From positions 1 to 24,682 of the IMG/VR virus record IMGVR_UViG_3300025058_000006: a stretch of 24,682 nt of DNA; one strand, 5' to 3'. The DNA comes from a virus. Of the stretch, positions 6,150 to 14,804 are shown piece by piece. Numbering within the stretch: the stretch's first letter is position 1; each line of letters starts with the position of its first letter. Position numbers and translations under genes: made by a program. The notes under the pieces are model-generated. The model saw only the letters and a list, made by a program, of their open reading frames with translations. It made no database searches and was not told the origin of the DNA.

Positions 6150-7138
6150 TTGTAGAAAAAATTAAAACAAGCAAACAAGCAGGCTTATATCCAGTTCATT
6201 CTAATAGAGCTTCAACTTTAGGGCATCCTTGTTTGAAATTTTTAGTTTGTGAGAGACTACATTGGGACCAAAAAAGCCCTATATCTTTTGATAAGCTTTG
6301 CAGATTTGAAATAGGAAAAATCTTTGAAAAACAAACTTTAATAGATTTATATCAGGCTGGCTTTGATATTATTCATCAACAACAAGTATATCAATTGCCT
6401 GAGCATAAAATTACAGGAAAAATAGATGGGAAAATTTTAATAGATGGCAAGGTTTACGTTTTAGAAATTAAAAGCATGAATGATTATCTAATGGATAAAA
6501 TAAAAACAGCTGAAGATTTTCTAAATTGTAGTGAGTGGTTCTACAAAGGATATTATCACCAACTTAATCTTTATTTGCATCTTGCAATTAATCAAGGAGA
6601 AAAAATAGAAAAAGGATTGTTTATTTTAAGGAGCTTAACAGGAGGTTGGAAAGAAATTTATATGGATTATGATCCAGATAGAGCTAATGAAATGGTTGAA
6701 AAAGCAATTAAAGTTAATGAATATGTAGAGAAAAAAACTTACCCTGAGCCTCTTTGGAAGACTAATCCTGAAGAATTAAAGGTTTGCTTGCAGTGTGATT
6801 ATAAGCATCTTTGCTTAACTGAAATGAAAGGCTCTGAAAAAATTATCTTCCAAGATGATGAAAAATTGCTTGAAATGCTAAGAGAAAGAGAAGCTTTAGA
6901 AGAATATGCTAAAAGATATGAAGAATTAACTGAAAAAATAAAACAAGCATTCATACCACCTAAAGAAGTCCAAGAAGAAATGCTAAAGAAAAAAGATACA
7001 GAGAAATTTTACGTTTTTGATAAATATGTGATTAAGCAAAAGCTTTACTATCAAACTGAATATAAAGTTCCAGATGAGATTAAAAAGCAATATGCAATAA
7101 AAGCTCCTCGTTGTAGAATAACTATTGATTATTTATAA
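6146..7138 (+). CDS. Cas4/RecB-like Fe-S PD-(D/E)XK exonuclease
   Basis: This 330-aa protein carries the nuclease motifs in order: GKIDGKI (D94), LEIKS (E107, K109) and the QxxxY motif HQLNLY (Q139, Y143). Cysteines placed as in Cas4/AddB-type [4Fe-4S] nucleases are C29 or C35 near the N-terminus and the C-terminal cluster CLQCDYKHLC (C214, C217, C223). The C-terminal 100 residues form a Lys/Glu-rich helical extension, which I do not recognise. Such enzymes resect double-stranded DNA ends to give single strands. Together with the putative annealing protein at 5033 this would make a two-component phage recombination system. There is no cas1 or CRISPR array nearby, so a spacer-acquisition role is not supported. 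An AAAGGAGGTGAT site lies just before the start, and the ATGA overlap links it to the preceding gene. Confidence 0.8.
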   Translation: MIVEKIKTSKQAGLYPVHSNRASTLGHPCLKFLVCERLHWDQKSPISFDKLCRFEIGKIFEKQTLIDLYQAGFDIIHQQQVYQLPEHKITGKIDGKILIDGKVYVLEIKSMNDYLMDKIKTAEDFLNCSEWFYKGYYHQLNLYLHLAINQGEKIEKGLFILRSLTGGWKEIYMDYDPDRANEMVEKAIKVNEYVEKKTYPEPLWKTNPEELKVCLQCDYKHLCLTEMKGSEKIIFQDDEKLLEMLREREALEEYAKRYEELTEKIKQAFIPPKEVQEEMLKKKDTEKFYVFDKYVIKQKLYYQTEYKVPDEIKKQYAIKAPRCRITIDYL

Positions 7139-7148
7139 AAGAAAGTGT

Positions 7149-7190
7149 TTCCCGGGGAGGGTGGCTATTTTGGTGTTGCTTCCCCGGGGA
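7149..7190. other. GC-rich hairpin between nuclease and next gene
   Basis: CCCGGGGA (7151-7158) pairs with TCCCCGGG (7181-7188). Two further pairs at the base (one G-U) and two on the loop side (one G-U) give about 12 pairs around an 18-base G/T-rich loop. Each arm contains the palindrome CCCGGG. No T-run follows on either strand, so it is not a standard terminator. In this AT-rich genome such a GC-rich structure is likely functional: mRNA end protection, a protein-binding RNA element or a DNA site are all possible. Confidence 0.7.
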
Positions 7191-7209
7191 CCATAAAAAG
7201 GAAAAGACA

Positions 7210-7827
7210 ATGAAAGAAAAAAAAGAAACGCCAGCTTCTCCATATTTATATGCACTATATGAAACTGTTTTTACTACTATGACCTTAATCTATTTATCTT
7301 GCCTGAAAAATAAAAAATCTTTTGATGATACTTGGCAAATAATCGCTCAAACCTTTGATTTACATTACCTGGATCTAAAAAATTTAAAAAAAGCCTTAAA
7401 ATACGAAAGCGACTTCTTTATTAAACTCTCTAAAAAATTTGTCAAAAAATTTTGCATTCCTTCTGATCTGAAAGACTTGTTATGTGAAGTTAGAGTGCTC
7501 TATTTTTTCTTTTTAATGAGAATGCCTAAACATTATGCCAGAATGTGGGCTATATTTTACGCACTGCTTCATCCTGCTGTCTTAAATTATCCTCTATTCT
7601 TGGTCTTAAATTTATTAGCAGGAAGTGTTGCTGTAACTAAAGCTAAAGTTATATATACCGAAGAAAATTTGAAAAAAGCTTTTGACAGACTAAAAACAAC
7701 AGGAATTTTAAGAGATGTAAAAATCACTTGGGAAGAAATCAAAGAAGAATTTGTTAAAAAAGAAAAAAAATCTTCATTGTTGTTAAAACCTAAAAAGACA
7801 AAATCAACAAAATATTTGCTAATGTAA
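7210..7827 (+). CDS. Hypothetical protein, 205 aa, last gene of the rightward unit
   Basis: AAGGAAAAG just before the ATG is a moderate ribosome-binding site. The middle part is hydrophobic and aromatic (VLYFFFLMRMPKHYARMWAI, then LNYPLFLVLNLLAGSVAV), suggesting one or two membrane or buried helices. The C-terminal 60 residues are strongly basic (KKEKKSSLLLKPKKTKSTK). It overlaps the end of the large terminase gene on the other strand by nine bases, with no terminator between. No family is recognised. Adjacency to the terminase is tail-to-tail and does not imply a packaging role. Confidence 0.7.
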   Translation: MKEKKETPASPYLYALYETVFTTMTLIYLSCLKNKKSFDDTWQIIAQTFDLHYLDLKNLKKALKYESDFFIKLSKKFVKKFCIPSDLKDLLCEVRVLYFFFLMRMPKHYARMWAIFYALLHPAVLNYPLFLVLNLLAGSVAVTKAKVIYTEENLKKAFDRLKTTGILRDVKITWEEIKEEFVKKEKKSSLLLKPKKTKSTKYLLM

Positions 7828-9576
7828 ATTGATGACTACATTATTACCAAGTCTTAAAACCTTTTTCTCAGGCTTAAAACTACTTCTAATAATATTCACC
7901 CTTCCTCTAACAAATCGTATATAAGTTTCTATAGCCAAAGCTGCTGCTATTACTCTATCATCTTTAAAATCACCTTCAGCTTCTATAACTGACCCATTCT
8001 TTATTACTTTAGCCATCTCTTTTAACAAAGCTTTCGATCTTATAACAACTCTGTTTTCAGTCAAAGCTCCTTTAAATACTTGAAATAAATCAACCTTCAA
8101 GTCAGGTGTCATTTTCCAATGCCTTAAAAAAGATCTTCTAAAACTATCAGCTCTATAATACAAATAATCTTTGATGTATCTTATGTTGCTTTGTAAAAAT
8201 TCTTTTGTTTCTTCATCTAAAATGATTTTTTCGGGAACCCAAGCATGCCCTTTTAAGTAATCTAATTCTTTTAAAGTAGATTGCCCAGGTCCTGTGACTT
8301 CTAAATTAACATATGCTCCATTATAAAGACCACCTAAAAATAAAATATATCTTGCAAAAATTTGAGGAGGGATTTGATTATCAACAAATTCAGCTACTTG
8401 ATAAATTTTATCTTCTTCACATCTCCAAACAGACAAAACCGCATTATCACTATCGGGATTGGCTGCCATAGTAGGGTCAGCTCCTATTACATATACAGCA
8501 CCAGCCTGTGGAAATTCCCAAATTTTAAGATTGCACTTTTCCTCTTGCACTTCTTGAAAAATAAATTCGTTGCTGTCATAAAACAATCTATAACATCTTT
8601 CTTTTATTAATCCTTTTTTGATTTCTTCTCTTAATTGATCTTCAAGTCTTTTAATGCAAACACTATCAAAAAACCTATTTCCAGACAATTGAAAAGCTTG
8701 GTCCTCAAAGAAAGGTAGCTCTTGTAAAGCAAACATTTTATTTCCTCTATACTTGTCATAAAGTTGATATCGCCACCATGCCATTTGCTCCATGCTGATA
8801 TCATATTTATAAAGACTTTTTACAGCTTTTATCCATTCTTTTTCTTCTTTTGATAAAGGATAAGAAAAATGTTTATAAATTTTGCTGTCAGGGTTTAATC
8901 TATAAGTTTCTTTAGTCCACCAACCAATGAATATTGCTTTCATAGCAGGAGAAGTTTTAGCTGTTTCATAAAGATCATAAAACTCGTTATATCCATTGGC
9001 TGTTGACTCATAAATATAAAGTCTATATGGATGAATTTCTGACAAGCTTGCTTGCACAGCATCAAAATCCTCCCAAGAATTGAAATAAGCAACTTCAGTT
9101 CCATGTAAATAATTATATCCTTTACCTCTACCTGTTTTTCCTTGCCCTGTTACTCTTTTAGATGTGTAAAGAAAATGAATTACAGAATTATTAGCAAATC
9201 TTATTCCTTCTCTTGAATTATGCGTCATTATTATTCTTATTTTCTCATCAAGCATATCGTAAAAATCATGCAATATAGTTCTTCGTATATAATCAATGTC
9301 TGAATAATCAGAGACAAAAATAGCTCCTTTGCTGTTAGGTATGGTTTGATGATAAAAAAGAGTTAAAGCATTGCATAAAGAAGTAATTCCTAATTGACGG
9401 GCTTTTAAAATTATAAAAGTCCTTGTCTCATCATCTGCTTTATACAATTCTTTTAACAAATACTTTTGTGATCCCCACCATTGCTGAGGAGAAAATCTAA
9501 TTAAACCATAGTCTTTTGAATTAATGTATAAATATTTCGACCAAATCCAAAATTTTTCAATAAGTTTTTTAATCAT
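7819..9576 (-). CDS. terL: Terminase large subunit
   Basis: This 585-aa protein is the two-domain motor that cuts and pumps DNA into the prohead. The ATPase domain shows a deviant Walker A, KARQLGITS (58-66), a Walker B ending YNYLHGTEVAYF (catalytic E161) and the coupling motif YESTANG (189-195). The RNase-H-like nuclease domain has acidic residues in the expected order: VIGADPTMA (D367), VNLEVTG (E426) and DFKDDRVIAA (D539/D540). The length is normal for the family. It is the last gene of the late leftward block. It overlaps the 94-aa gene upstream by eight bases and the convergent 205-aa gene by nine. Confidence 0.9.
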   Translation of the reverse strand: MIKKLIEKFWIWSKYLYINSKDYGLIRFSPQQWWGSQKYLLKELYKADDETRTFIILKARQLGITSLCNALTLFYHQTIPNSKGAIFVSDYSDIDYIRRTILHDFYDMLDEKIRIIMTHNSREGIRFANNSVIHFLYTSKRVTGQGKTGRGKGYNYLHGTEVAYFNSWEDFDAVQASLSEIHPYRLYIYESTANGYNEFYDLYETAKTSPAMKAIFIGWWTKETYRLNPDSKIYKHFSYPLSKEEKEWIKAVKSLYKYDISMEQMAWWRYQLYDKYRGNKMFALQELPFFEDQAFQLSGNRFFDSVCIKRLEDQLREEIKKGLIKERCYRLFYDSNEFIFQEVQEEKCNLKIWEFPQAGAVYVIGADPTMAANPDSDNAVLSVWRCEEDKIYQVAEFVDNQIPPQIFARYILFLGGLYNGAYVNLEVTGPGQSTLKELDYLKGHAWVPEKIILDEETKEFLQSNIRYIKDYLYYRADSFRRSFLRHWKMTPDLKVDLFQVFKGALTENRVVIRSKALLKEMAKVIKNGSVIEAEGDFKDDRVIAAALAIETYIRFVRGRVNIIRSSFKPEKKVLRLGNNVVINLH

Positions 9577-9853
9577 TTAAATCCTCTAAAGAAACTTCGT
9601 GATATTTTATGAAATATAATAAAGCTAAATAACCAATTTTTTTATGCTCATAAATCATCCAGCTTATCAATTGTTTTGCCCTTGTAAATACATCTGCATC
9701 ATATTTGCTTTCTATTTCTGAATTTGATAAAATTTTCTCAAAAGTTTTCAACATTTTCTGACAAAGTTTTCTTTTTATAGCAGGATGTAAATTTTCAATA
9801 TAATTAACCAATTCTTTTATCATTTTGGCTTGTTCTGTTGTAAGCTTTATCAT
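9569..9853 (-). CDS. Hypothetical protein, 94 aa; small-terminase candidate
   Basis: This is a Lys/Glu-rich, apparently all-helical protein (MIKLTTEQAKMIKELVNYIE, then KIGYLALLYFIKYHEVSLED). It overlaps the large terminase start by eight bases and is linked upstream by an ATGA overlap, so all three are translationally coupled. T7 encodes its small terminase (gp18, 89 aa) in exactly this place, and the size fits. I see no diagnostic helix-turn-helix motif, so the assignment rests on position and size. Confidence 0.6.
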   Translation of the reverse strand: MIKLTTEQAKMIKELVNYIENLHPAIKRKLCQKMLKTFEKILSNSEIESKYDADVFTRAKQLISWMIYEHKKIGYLALLYFIKYHEVSLEDLND

Positions 9854-10080
9854 TGGTTCTTCCTATAAAAGATAGGTAAGTAACTTATGAATAGAAACCC
9901 TAAAACAGGATAACAATAAACTATATCTTTTTGCATAGCTTGATAAAAAAGATAAGCCGATAAAGTCGTGGAATAAATATAAAGCAAATTCCTAATATTT
10001 GCAAAAACCCCTAAAAGAAAACTAACTAATAAATCATTCAACTTTTTTCTCACGTTTTTAGAGTTGTTTTCTTTTTTCAT
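9850..10080 (-). CDS. Small two-helix membrane protein, holin-like, 76 aa
   Basis: A basic N-terminus (MKKENNSKNVRKKLNDLL) is followed by a hydrophobic segment (about 17-47, LLVSFLLGVFANIRNLLYIY) and a second one (about 53-72, IVYCYPVLGFLFISYLPIFY). Short two-TM proteins directly before the terminase genes in T7-like phages are class II holins (T7 gp17.5), and this matches in size and order. A separate, better-supported holin lies at 23586-24059. This could therefore be a second holin, an antiholin or an unrelated membrane protein. Confidence 0.6.
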   Translation of the reverse strand: MKKENNSKNVRKKLNDLLVSFLLGVFANIRNLLYIYSTTLSAYLFYQAMQKDIVYCYPVLGFLFISYLPIFYRKNQ

Positions 10081-10092
10081 ATTCTTTCTCCT

Positions 10093-10572
10093 CTATGTTT
10101 TTTTTCTTAAAACATTTTTCAAAATTTCGTCTAAAGTGATCATAGGTTCACTTACTTTTTGTTTTATTTTCTGTGTTTCAATCTCAATTATCTCTTCTTC
10201 ATCCTCTTCTAATCCCTCATCTACTTCATCTGCATTTTCTTCCTCTTCTTCATTTTCTTCTTCTTCTTCTTCTTCTTCTTCAATTTTTTCTTTTTCTATT
10301 TCTTCCATTTCTTCTATTTCCCAATCCCCTTCATCAGTTAAACCTAAAGCTTTTTGTATATCCTCTTCTTCTACTTCTTCTTCTAAAAGAGCACTCCCAG
10401 ATGATGCTATTAGATTTAATTCTCCAGCTGTTTTGACCGTCTTTCTAAATTCAGATAACATCTTTAAAGCTATATCTATTTGACCCTCTTGAAAAGCTTC
10501 CTTTGCTTTTTCTAACAAAATCTCAGCTACCCCCTTTAATTCCTCAGTTAAATCCTTCCACGTCTTTGACAT
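10093..10572 (-). CDS. Highly acidic hypothetical protein, 159 aa
   Basis: A good ribosome-binding site (AAAAAGGAGGTAAA) precedes the ATG. Residues 1-55 are predicted helices (LTEELKGVAEILLEKAKEAF). Residues about 63-130 are dominated by Glu and Asp, including a run of nine Glu encoded by GAA/GAG repeats. A short conserved-looking tail (EPMITLDEILKNVL) follows. It sits where T7 has its tail-fibre gene but looks nothing like a fibre. The acidic tract could act as a DNA mimic, chaperone or scaffold; nothing in the sequence decides. Confidence 0.75.
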   Translation of the reverse strand: MSKTWKDLTEELKGVAEILLEKAKEAFQEGQIDIALKMLSEFRKTVKTAGELNLIASSGSALLEEEVEEEDIQKALGLTDEGDWEIEEMEEIEKEKIEEEEEEEEENEEEEENADEVDEGLEEDEEEIIEIETQKIKQKVSEPMITLDEILKNVLRKKT

Positions 10573-10589
10573 TTTAGTTTACCTCCTTT

Positions 10590-13500
10590 TTATTCTTCTA
10601 AAGCCTCAACAAATTTTTCTTTTTTATAAACCTTTTTCACATAATCAGCATAATTCTTCTTAACATAGTTAATTAAACTACTCTTAATGTAATAAGGAAA
10701 AACACTCTCTTTAATATCTTCCACCATCTTTTTGTTCACTATATAATGAGCATTTGACAATAGATTTTTTAAATCTTTGTCTTTGTTATCTTTTACCCAA
10801 ACTTCAAAATATTCTTTTAAATATCTTTCGCCAAGACTTCTTGTTAAAGATTGTTCAAAAGTTATTTTTGGTTCTTTCCCAAAATATCTTCGGTAATCTT
10901 CAACTGCCTTTTCAAATTCATCTAAATAGCGATCAAAATATTGCCTTGCTTTTTCTAAATGTCTATTCTCAAACATATAATCAATCAAATCCTCTTTCAC
11001 ATAAATTTTAGCAGAAAAAGCCTGCAATTTACCTACATGCTCAAAAACATCTCTAAAATCTTCAGACACCCGATAAGGATATCTTGTCTGTAAAAATTGT
11101 TGAAAAATAAGAGGAGCAAACTGTCTTCCTATACTTTGCATAGCTTCTTCAAAAGTAATTCTCTCAGCTGGATCTGCCCATCTTGTAGATCTATATAATT
11201 CACCAAAAATTCTTAAAATTGAAGAAGATTTTCTTACCCAATAGTGATAAAATTCTTTTCCTGTTCCTGCTAAAAAATCCCAAACTCTTGATGAAAGATC
11301 CATAGTAGGATGCTCTATTGCTCTTATAAAGCTATGCAAAGCACCAAGAAGACCAATCATTTCAAGACTTTCTTTTTCAGGTCCTAATAAGTCTATTATT
11401 AAAAATCTTTTTCTTCCTGCTTTGTCAATTATTGGAATGTAAACTTTAAATAAATTAGTCCAATCATGTAAAAGAAACTTTATTATCTGTTTTCCATCAG
11501 AAAAATCGTATTTGTCAATAGGACTTGTTCCATAGACTGCATAATTTAATGAATTAGCTATCCACCAGCGCATCCTTAAAATAGCTGGATAAAATTTGCT
11601 TACTAAAGGACTTGTTTGTGATACCCATGTTCTAAAATTGTTAAAAATAGAAATATACCAGTCAGGAGCAAAAAATAACAATCTATAAAGGCTTGCATGA
11701 TTAGGATGAATAAGTCTCCATCCATGCCAACCACCAAAAACATCATTAATCGATTTAAAAGTATTAGCAAGAGTTGCTTCATCTAAAACACCCTGGCGCC
11801 AAAGTTTAATTGCTGAATAAGCTGTTCTAATTTTCAATCCCCGATACAAACCATCCCAAAGAGCACCATCAGGCAATCCAATAAAAAACCATCTAAATAA
11901 TCTCTTTAAACTTTCTTTCCCTGTTAATTTTGCTTCCTTTTTTAATTCATCATGTAAAGTTTTGCTTAATTCCAAAGTTCTATTAACTGATGATGGATCG
12001 CCTCTTTTAAGAAAAGATCCTAAAACAGATTTTCCTAAAGTAATAAACTCAGCAAATGTTCTTCTGCCTTCAAAATAACCGCTTAAATTTAAATCAACTA
12101 CTTCATATCCTGCTTGCCTTACAGCATGCTGAGCTCTTGCTATTTCTCTAAGCATATGAGTCATTTCTTGATGGTTATGCCCTACAAAAGGAACTCTAAA
12201 AGCATCAATCAATGATCTTATAACTACTCTAATTTTGTCTCTTAAAGGTAAGTTTAAAGCTATAGCACTTAAAGTTAAAACAGCACCATGGAAAGTAATA
12301 GCCCACCATAAAAATAATCGTTTAAGTCCAACATTTAAAGAAACATTAAAACCGCTTTTCATTAACCAATAATAAGCACCTAATTCATGAGCTTTATAAA
12401 TAGTTAAAGCTTCCAATAATTCCACTGGAACCTTATCCCATTTTTTATGAAATAAACTGAAGCTACTTTTCTGCACTCTAAAATCGTCTAAGTCTTTTAA
12501 AATTTTAGGATTTTTCAAAAAGTCATCAAACTTTTTATACAAATCGTTTAAAAACTTAGGAATAAAAAGCTTAGCTGCAAGTAAATTAGGAAGCCCTACT
12601 CCTCCAGATAATCTAAAATTGTTAAAAATAAAATCAACAGCTTCTTCAACAGGCTTTTTTATTAAATTTTCTTTAAACCAAAGTTCTCTTACACCAAAAA
12701 TAAAAGCATTGCTCAAAGTGGGTATTGTTCTTGGTTTAAGAAGAGCAGTTAATCCATAAGCTGCAAACCATTCAGGTGCCTCATCTAAAAACCTAACAAA
12801 ATCTTGGTCTATAATTTCAATCAAATTATGCTCGTCCCTTGCTATTTTCTTAAAATAATGTTTAATCCCTTCTCTTGGTATCCACATTTCAAAAAATCTT
12901 TCTACTATGGGTCTTTCATAATTATTGTAATACCGTAAAAAATCATCAGTTTGTCCCATTAATATTGCTCTCATCTTACTTTCAATAGGCTTAACATTTT
13001 TAGCATGTTGAATTATAATTTCTGTCAGCTCTTTTAATCCTTTTGCAGGCTCAACAAATACTTTTGCTTGTATTTTCACCAGTTTTTTACTTAGTTGCGC
13101 TAAAATTGTTTCATTTATACCAAAATCACTTAATATTTTCCCAACTGGTTGTTCTTTTATTAGATCTTTGAATAAATAGTTAAGAGTTGATATTCTTACA
13201 GTTTTAGGAGTTTCCTCTGAAAGAAGAATTGAAAGAAATTTTTTCGTTTTTTCTAAAAGTTTAATTTCTTCTTTAAGCTGAGCATTAAAAATAAGTCTAA
13301 AAGCATTTTTTACATCTTGAAGTTCTTCAGTTAATTTCTTTTTCGCTACTTTCTTATCAAACGGATTATTCAAATAACTTTTCAAATTTTCTAATTCATC
13401 TATTTTTTTTTGCAATTTTTTTATATTGCTCTTAAACTTCTCAAGAGAACCAGTAAACCAATTCTCTGTTTTCTTTATAAAAGTTATAGGTAAAACCTCT

Positions 13501-14798
13501 TGTTTTTCCCATATATGGTTCAAAATTTTTCTTAACTCAGTATAATAAGGCTCTAACTCTTCAGCTGTTGCTTTCTTAATAGGAGCTAATCTTTCTTCTA
13601 ATCTAATTAAAGCTGTCCTTATTTTAGCAAAATCAACATCATTTAAAACTGTTTCTATATTAGCTTTTTCCGGTCCAATAGTTTCAATTAAAGGTTTTAA
13701 AGGATGTCCCTCAGCTACTCTAATTCTTACTGGTCTAAAATTAATCGTTTTTGCTAAATTAACTAAAAAATTTTTAATCGATATCATTTTATTTTCTACA
13801 AAAGCTTGTTTTGCTTCATCTTTAATAGCTTTCAACTCAGGTAAATTTTCAAGTTCTTTTATTTTTGATGCTAAAGTAGGCGATATTTCAGGATTTATAT
13901 CAACTGCTTCTTTAAATGCTGTCCAAAAATAGCTATTATACCAATCCTCAGTTAATGCTCTTCTTCTAATCTCTATAAGAACTTCATCTGGAATACCAGG
14001 AATTTCACCTGCTAATTTTGTTATCATTGAATTAATAAATTTCCCATAATCCTTTCTTACTTCAGGAGAATTAAAAATATCATCCAAATACTCATAATAT
14101 AAATGACTAATCGTTCCTGTCCCATAGCTTCCTAAAGATGTTATAGTTTTTATAGTGCCAGGAGAAAATCCAGTTGCCTTTTTTATAATAGTGTCTGATG
14201 CCTTTTCTAAAAAACTATCCATCTTTTGAGACTTTCTTGACATTTTAATAGCTGTCGAAAGAATAGGTTTTGTAGCTTTTATTCCTGCTTTTATTCCTTC
14301 AATAGCACCTCTTATACCAAGACCCCCAACAACTGTAGAATACCAAAATTCAACAGGATCTCTTTTTTGCAATTCTAAAGCATCCCCTAAAATAGATCTT
14401 CCTGCTACAACACCAGCTGCCATTTTGGTATTAATCTTAACTTCATCTGCTATTACTTTTAAAACTTTCCCAGCTTTAGTCCCATCTAAAAAAGACAAAG
14501 TATCTTTGACAACAGAAATGTATTTAGGAATTCTTGTCGCTCTTAAAGGTAAAGTTAAAACTCCACCCGGTATTGCTAAAGAAGCTAATCCAAAAACAAG
14601 ATCAGCTGCTACTTCTCTCCAAAAATGTTTTGCTTCCTGTGGTTTAATCTTTTCTGTTTGACTTATTTCAGATAAAGGTTTCTCATATTCAGGTATTCTT
14701 GGCTCTTCTTTTAACAATTTTATCTTTTTCTCTTTTTCTACAAAAGGAAATGCTTTTTCTTTTAATGCTTTTTCTCTTTCAATAAAAAGTTCAGCCAT
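10590..14798 (-). CDS. Giant virion protein, putative DNA-ejection protein (gp16-like), 1402 aa
   Basis: This is the largest gene in the window. It is Lys/Glu- and aromatic-rich and largely helical. It has an N-terminal hydrophobic region (about 66-90, LVFGLASLAIPGGVLTLPLR), coiled-coil-like stretches around 400-560 and a strong hydrophobic segment near 829-850 (FLWWAITFHGAVLTLSAIAL). A section near 1023-1090 contains RLLFFAPDWYISIFNNFRTW and a Trp-rich continuation, a pattern I associate with large internal proteins of short-tailed phages. It follows two smaller putative ejection proteins, in the same size order as T7 gp14, gp15 and gp16, which form a channel for DNA entry. No lytic transglycosylase motif was seen at the N-terminus, unlike T7 gp16. 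The ribosome-binding site is weak, suggesting coupling to the gene six bases upstream. Confidence 0.6.
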   Translation of the reverse strand: MAELFIEREKALKEKAFPFVEKEKKIKLLKEEPRIPEYEKPLSEISQTEKIKPQEAKHFWREVAADLVFGLASLAIPGGVLTLPLRATRIPKYISVVKDTLSFLDGTKAGKVLKVIADEVKINTKMAAGVVAGRSILGDALELQKRDPVEFWYSTVVGGLGIRGAIEGIKAGIKATKPILSTAIKMSRKSQKMDSFLEKASDTIIKKATGFSPGTIKTITSLGSYGTGTISHLYYEYLDDIFNSPEVRKDYGKFINSMITKLAGEIPGIPDEVLIEIRRRALTEDWYNSYFWTAFKEAVDINPEISPTLASKIKELENLPELKAIKDEAKQAFVENKMISIKNFLVNLAKTINFRPVRIRVAEGHPLKPLIETIGPEKANIETVLNDVDFAKIRTALIRLEERLAPIKKATAEELEPYYTELRKILNHIWEKQEVLPITFIKKTENWFTGSLEKFKSNIKKLQKKIDELENLKSYLNNPFDKKVAKKKLTEELQDVKNAFRLIFNAQLKEEIKLLEKTKKFLSILLSEETPKTVRISTLNYLFKDLIKEQPVGKILSDFGINETILAQLSKKLVKIQAKVFVEPAKGLKELTEIIIQHAKNVKPIESKMRAILMGQTDDFLRYYNNYERPIVERFFEMWIPREGIKHYFKKIARDEHNLIEIIDQDFVRFLDEAPEWFAAYGLTALLKPRTIPTLSNAFIFGVRELWFKENLIKKPVEEAVDFIFNNFRLSGGVGLPNLLAAKLFIPKFLNDLYKKFDDFLKNPKILKDLDDFRVQKSSFSLFHKKWDKVPVELLEALTIYKAHELGAYYWLMKSGFNVSLNVGLKRLFLWWAITFHGAVLTLSAIALNLPLRDKIRVVIRSLIDAFRVPFVGHNHQEMTHMLREIARAQHAVRQAGYEVVDLNLSGYFEGRRTFAEFITLGKSVLGSFLKRGDPSSVNRTLELSKTLHDELKKEAKLTGKESLKRLFRWFFIGLPDGALWDGLYRGLKIRTAYSAIKLWRQGVLDEATLANTFKSINDVFGGWHGWRLIHPNHASLYRLLFFAPDWYISIFNNFRTWVSQTSPLVSKFYPAILRMRWWIANSLNYAVYGTSPIDKYDFSDGKQIIKFLLHDWTNLFKVYIPIIDKAGRKRFLIIDLLGPEKESLEMIGLLGALHSFIRAIEHPTMDLSSRVWDFLAGTGKEFYHYWVRKSSSILRIFGELYRSTRWADPAERITFEEAMQSIGRQFAPLIFQQFLQTRYPYRVSEDFRDVFEHVGKLQAFSAKIYVKEDLIDYMFENRHLEKARQYFDRYLDEFEKAVEDYRRYFGKEPKITFEQSLTRSLGERYLKEYFEVWVKDNKDKDLKNLLSNAHYIVNKKMVEDIKESVFPYYIKSSLINYVKKNYADYVKKVYKKEKFVEALEE

Positions 14799-14804
14799 TG
14801 CTAC

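Noticed and set aside
7149-7190. Rho-independent terminator
   Set aside because: The stem is strong but no T-run follows on either strand, so it is listed as an unassigned hairpin.
10064-10483. Plus-strand Ser-rich and Leu-rich frames
   Set aside because: They are translations of the strand opposite the Glu-rich repeat of the 159-aa gene, which has a good ribosome-binding site and operon context.
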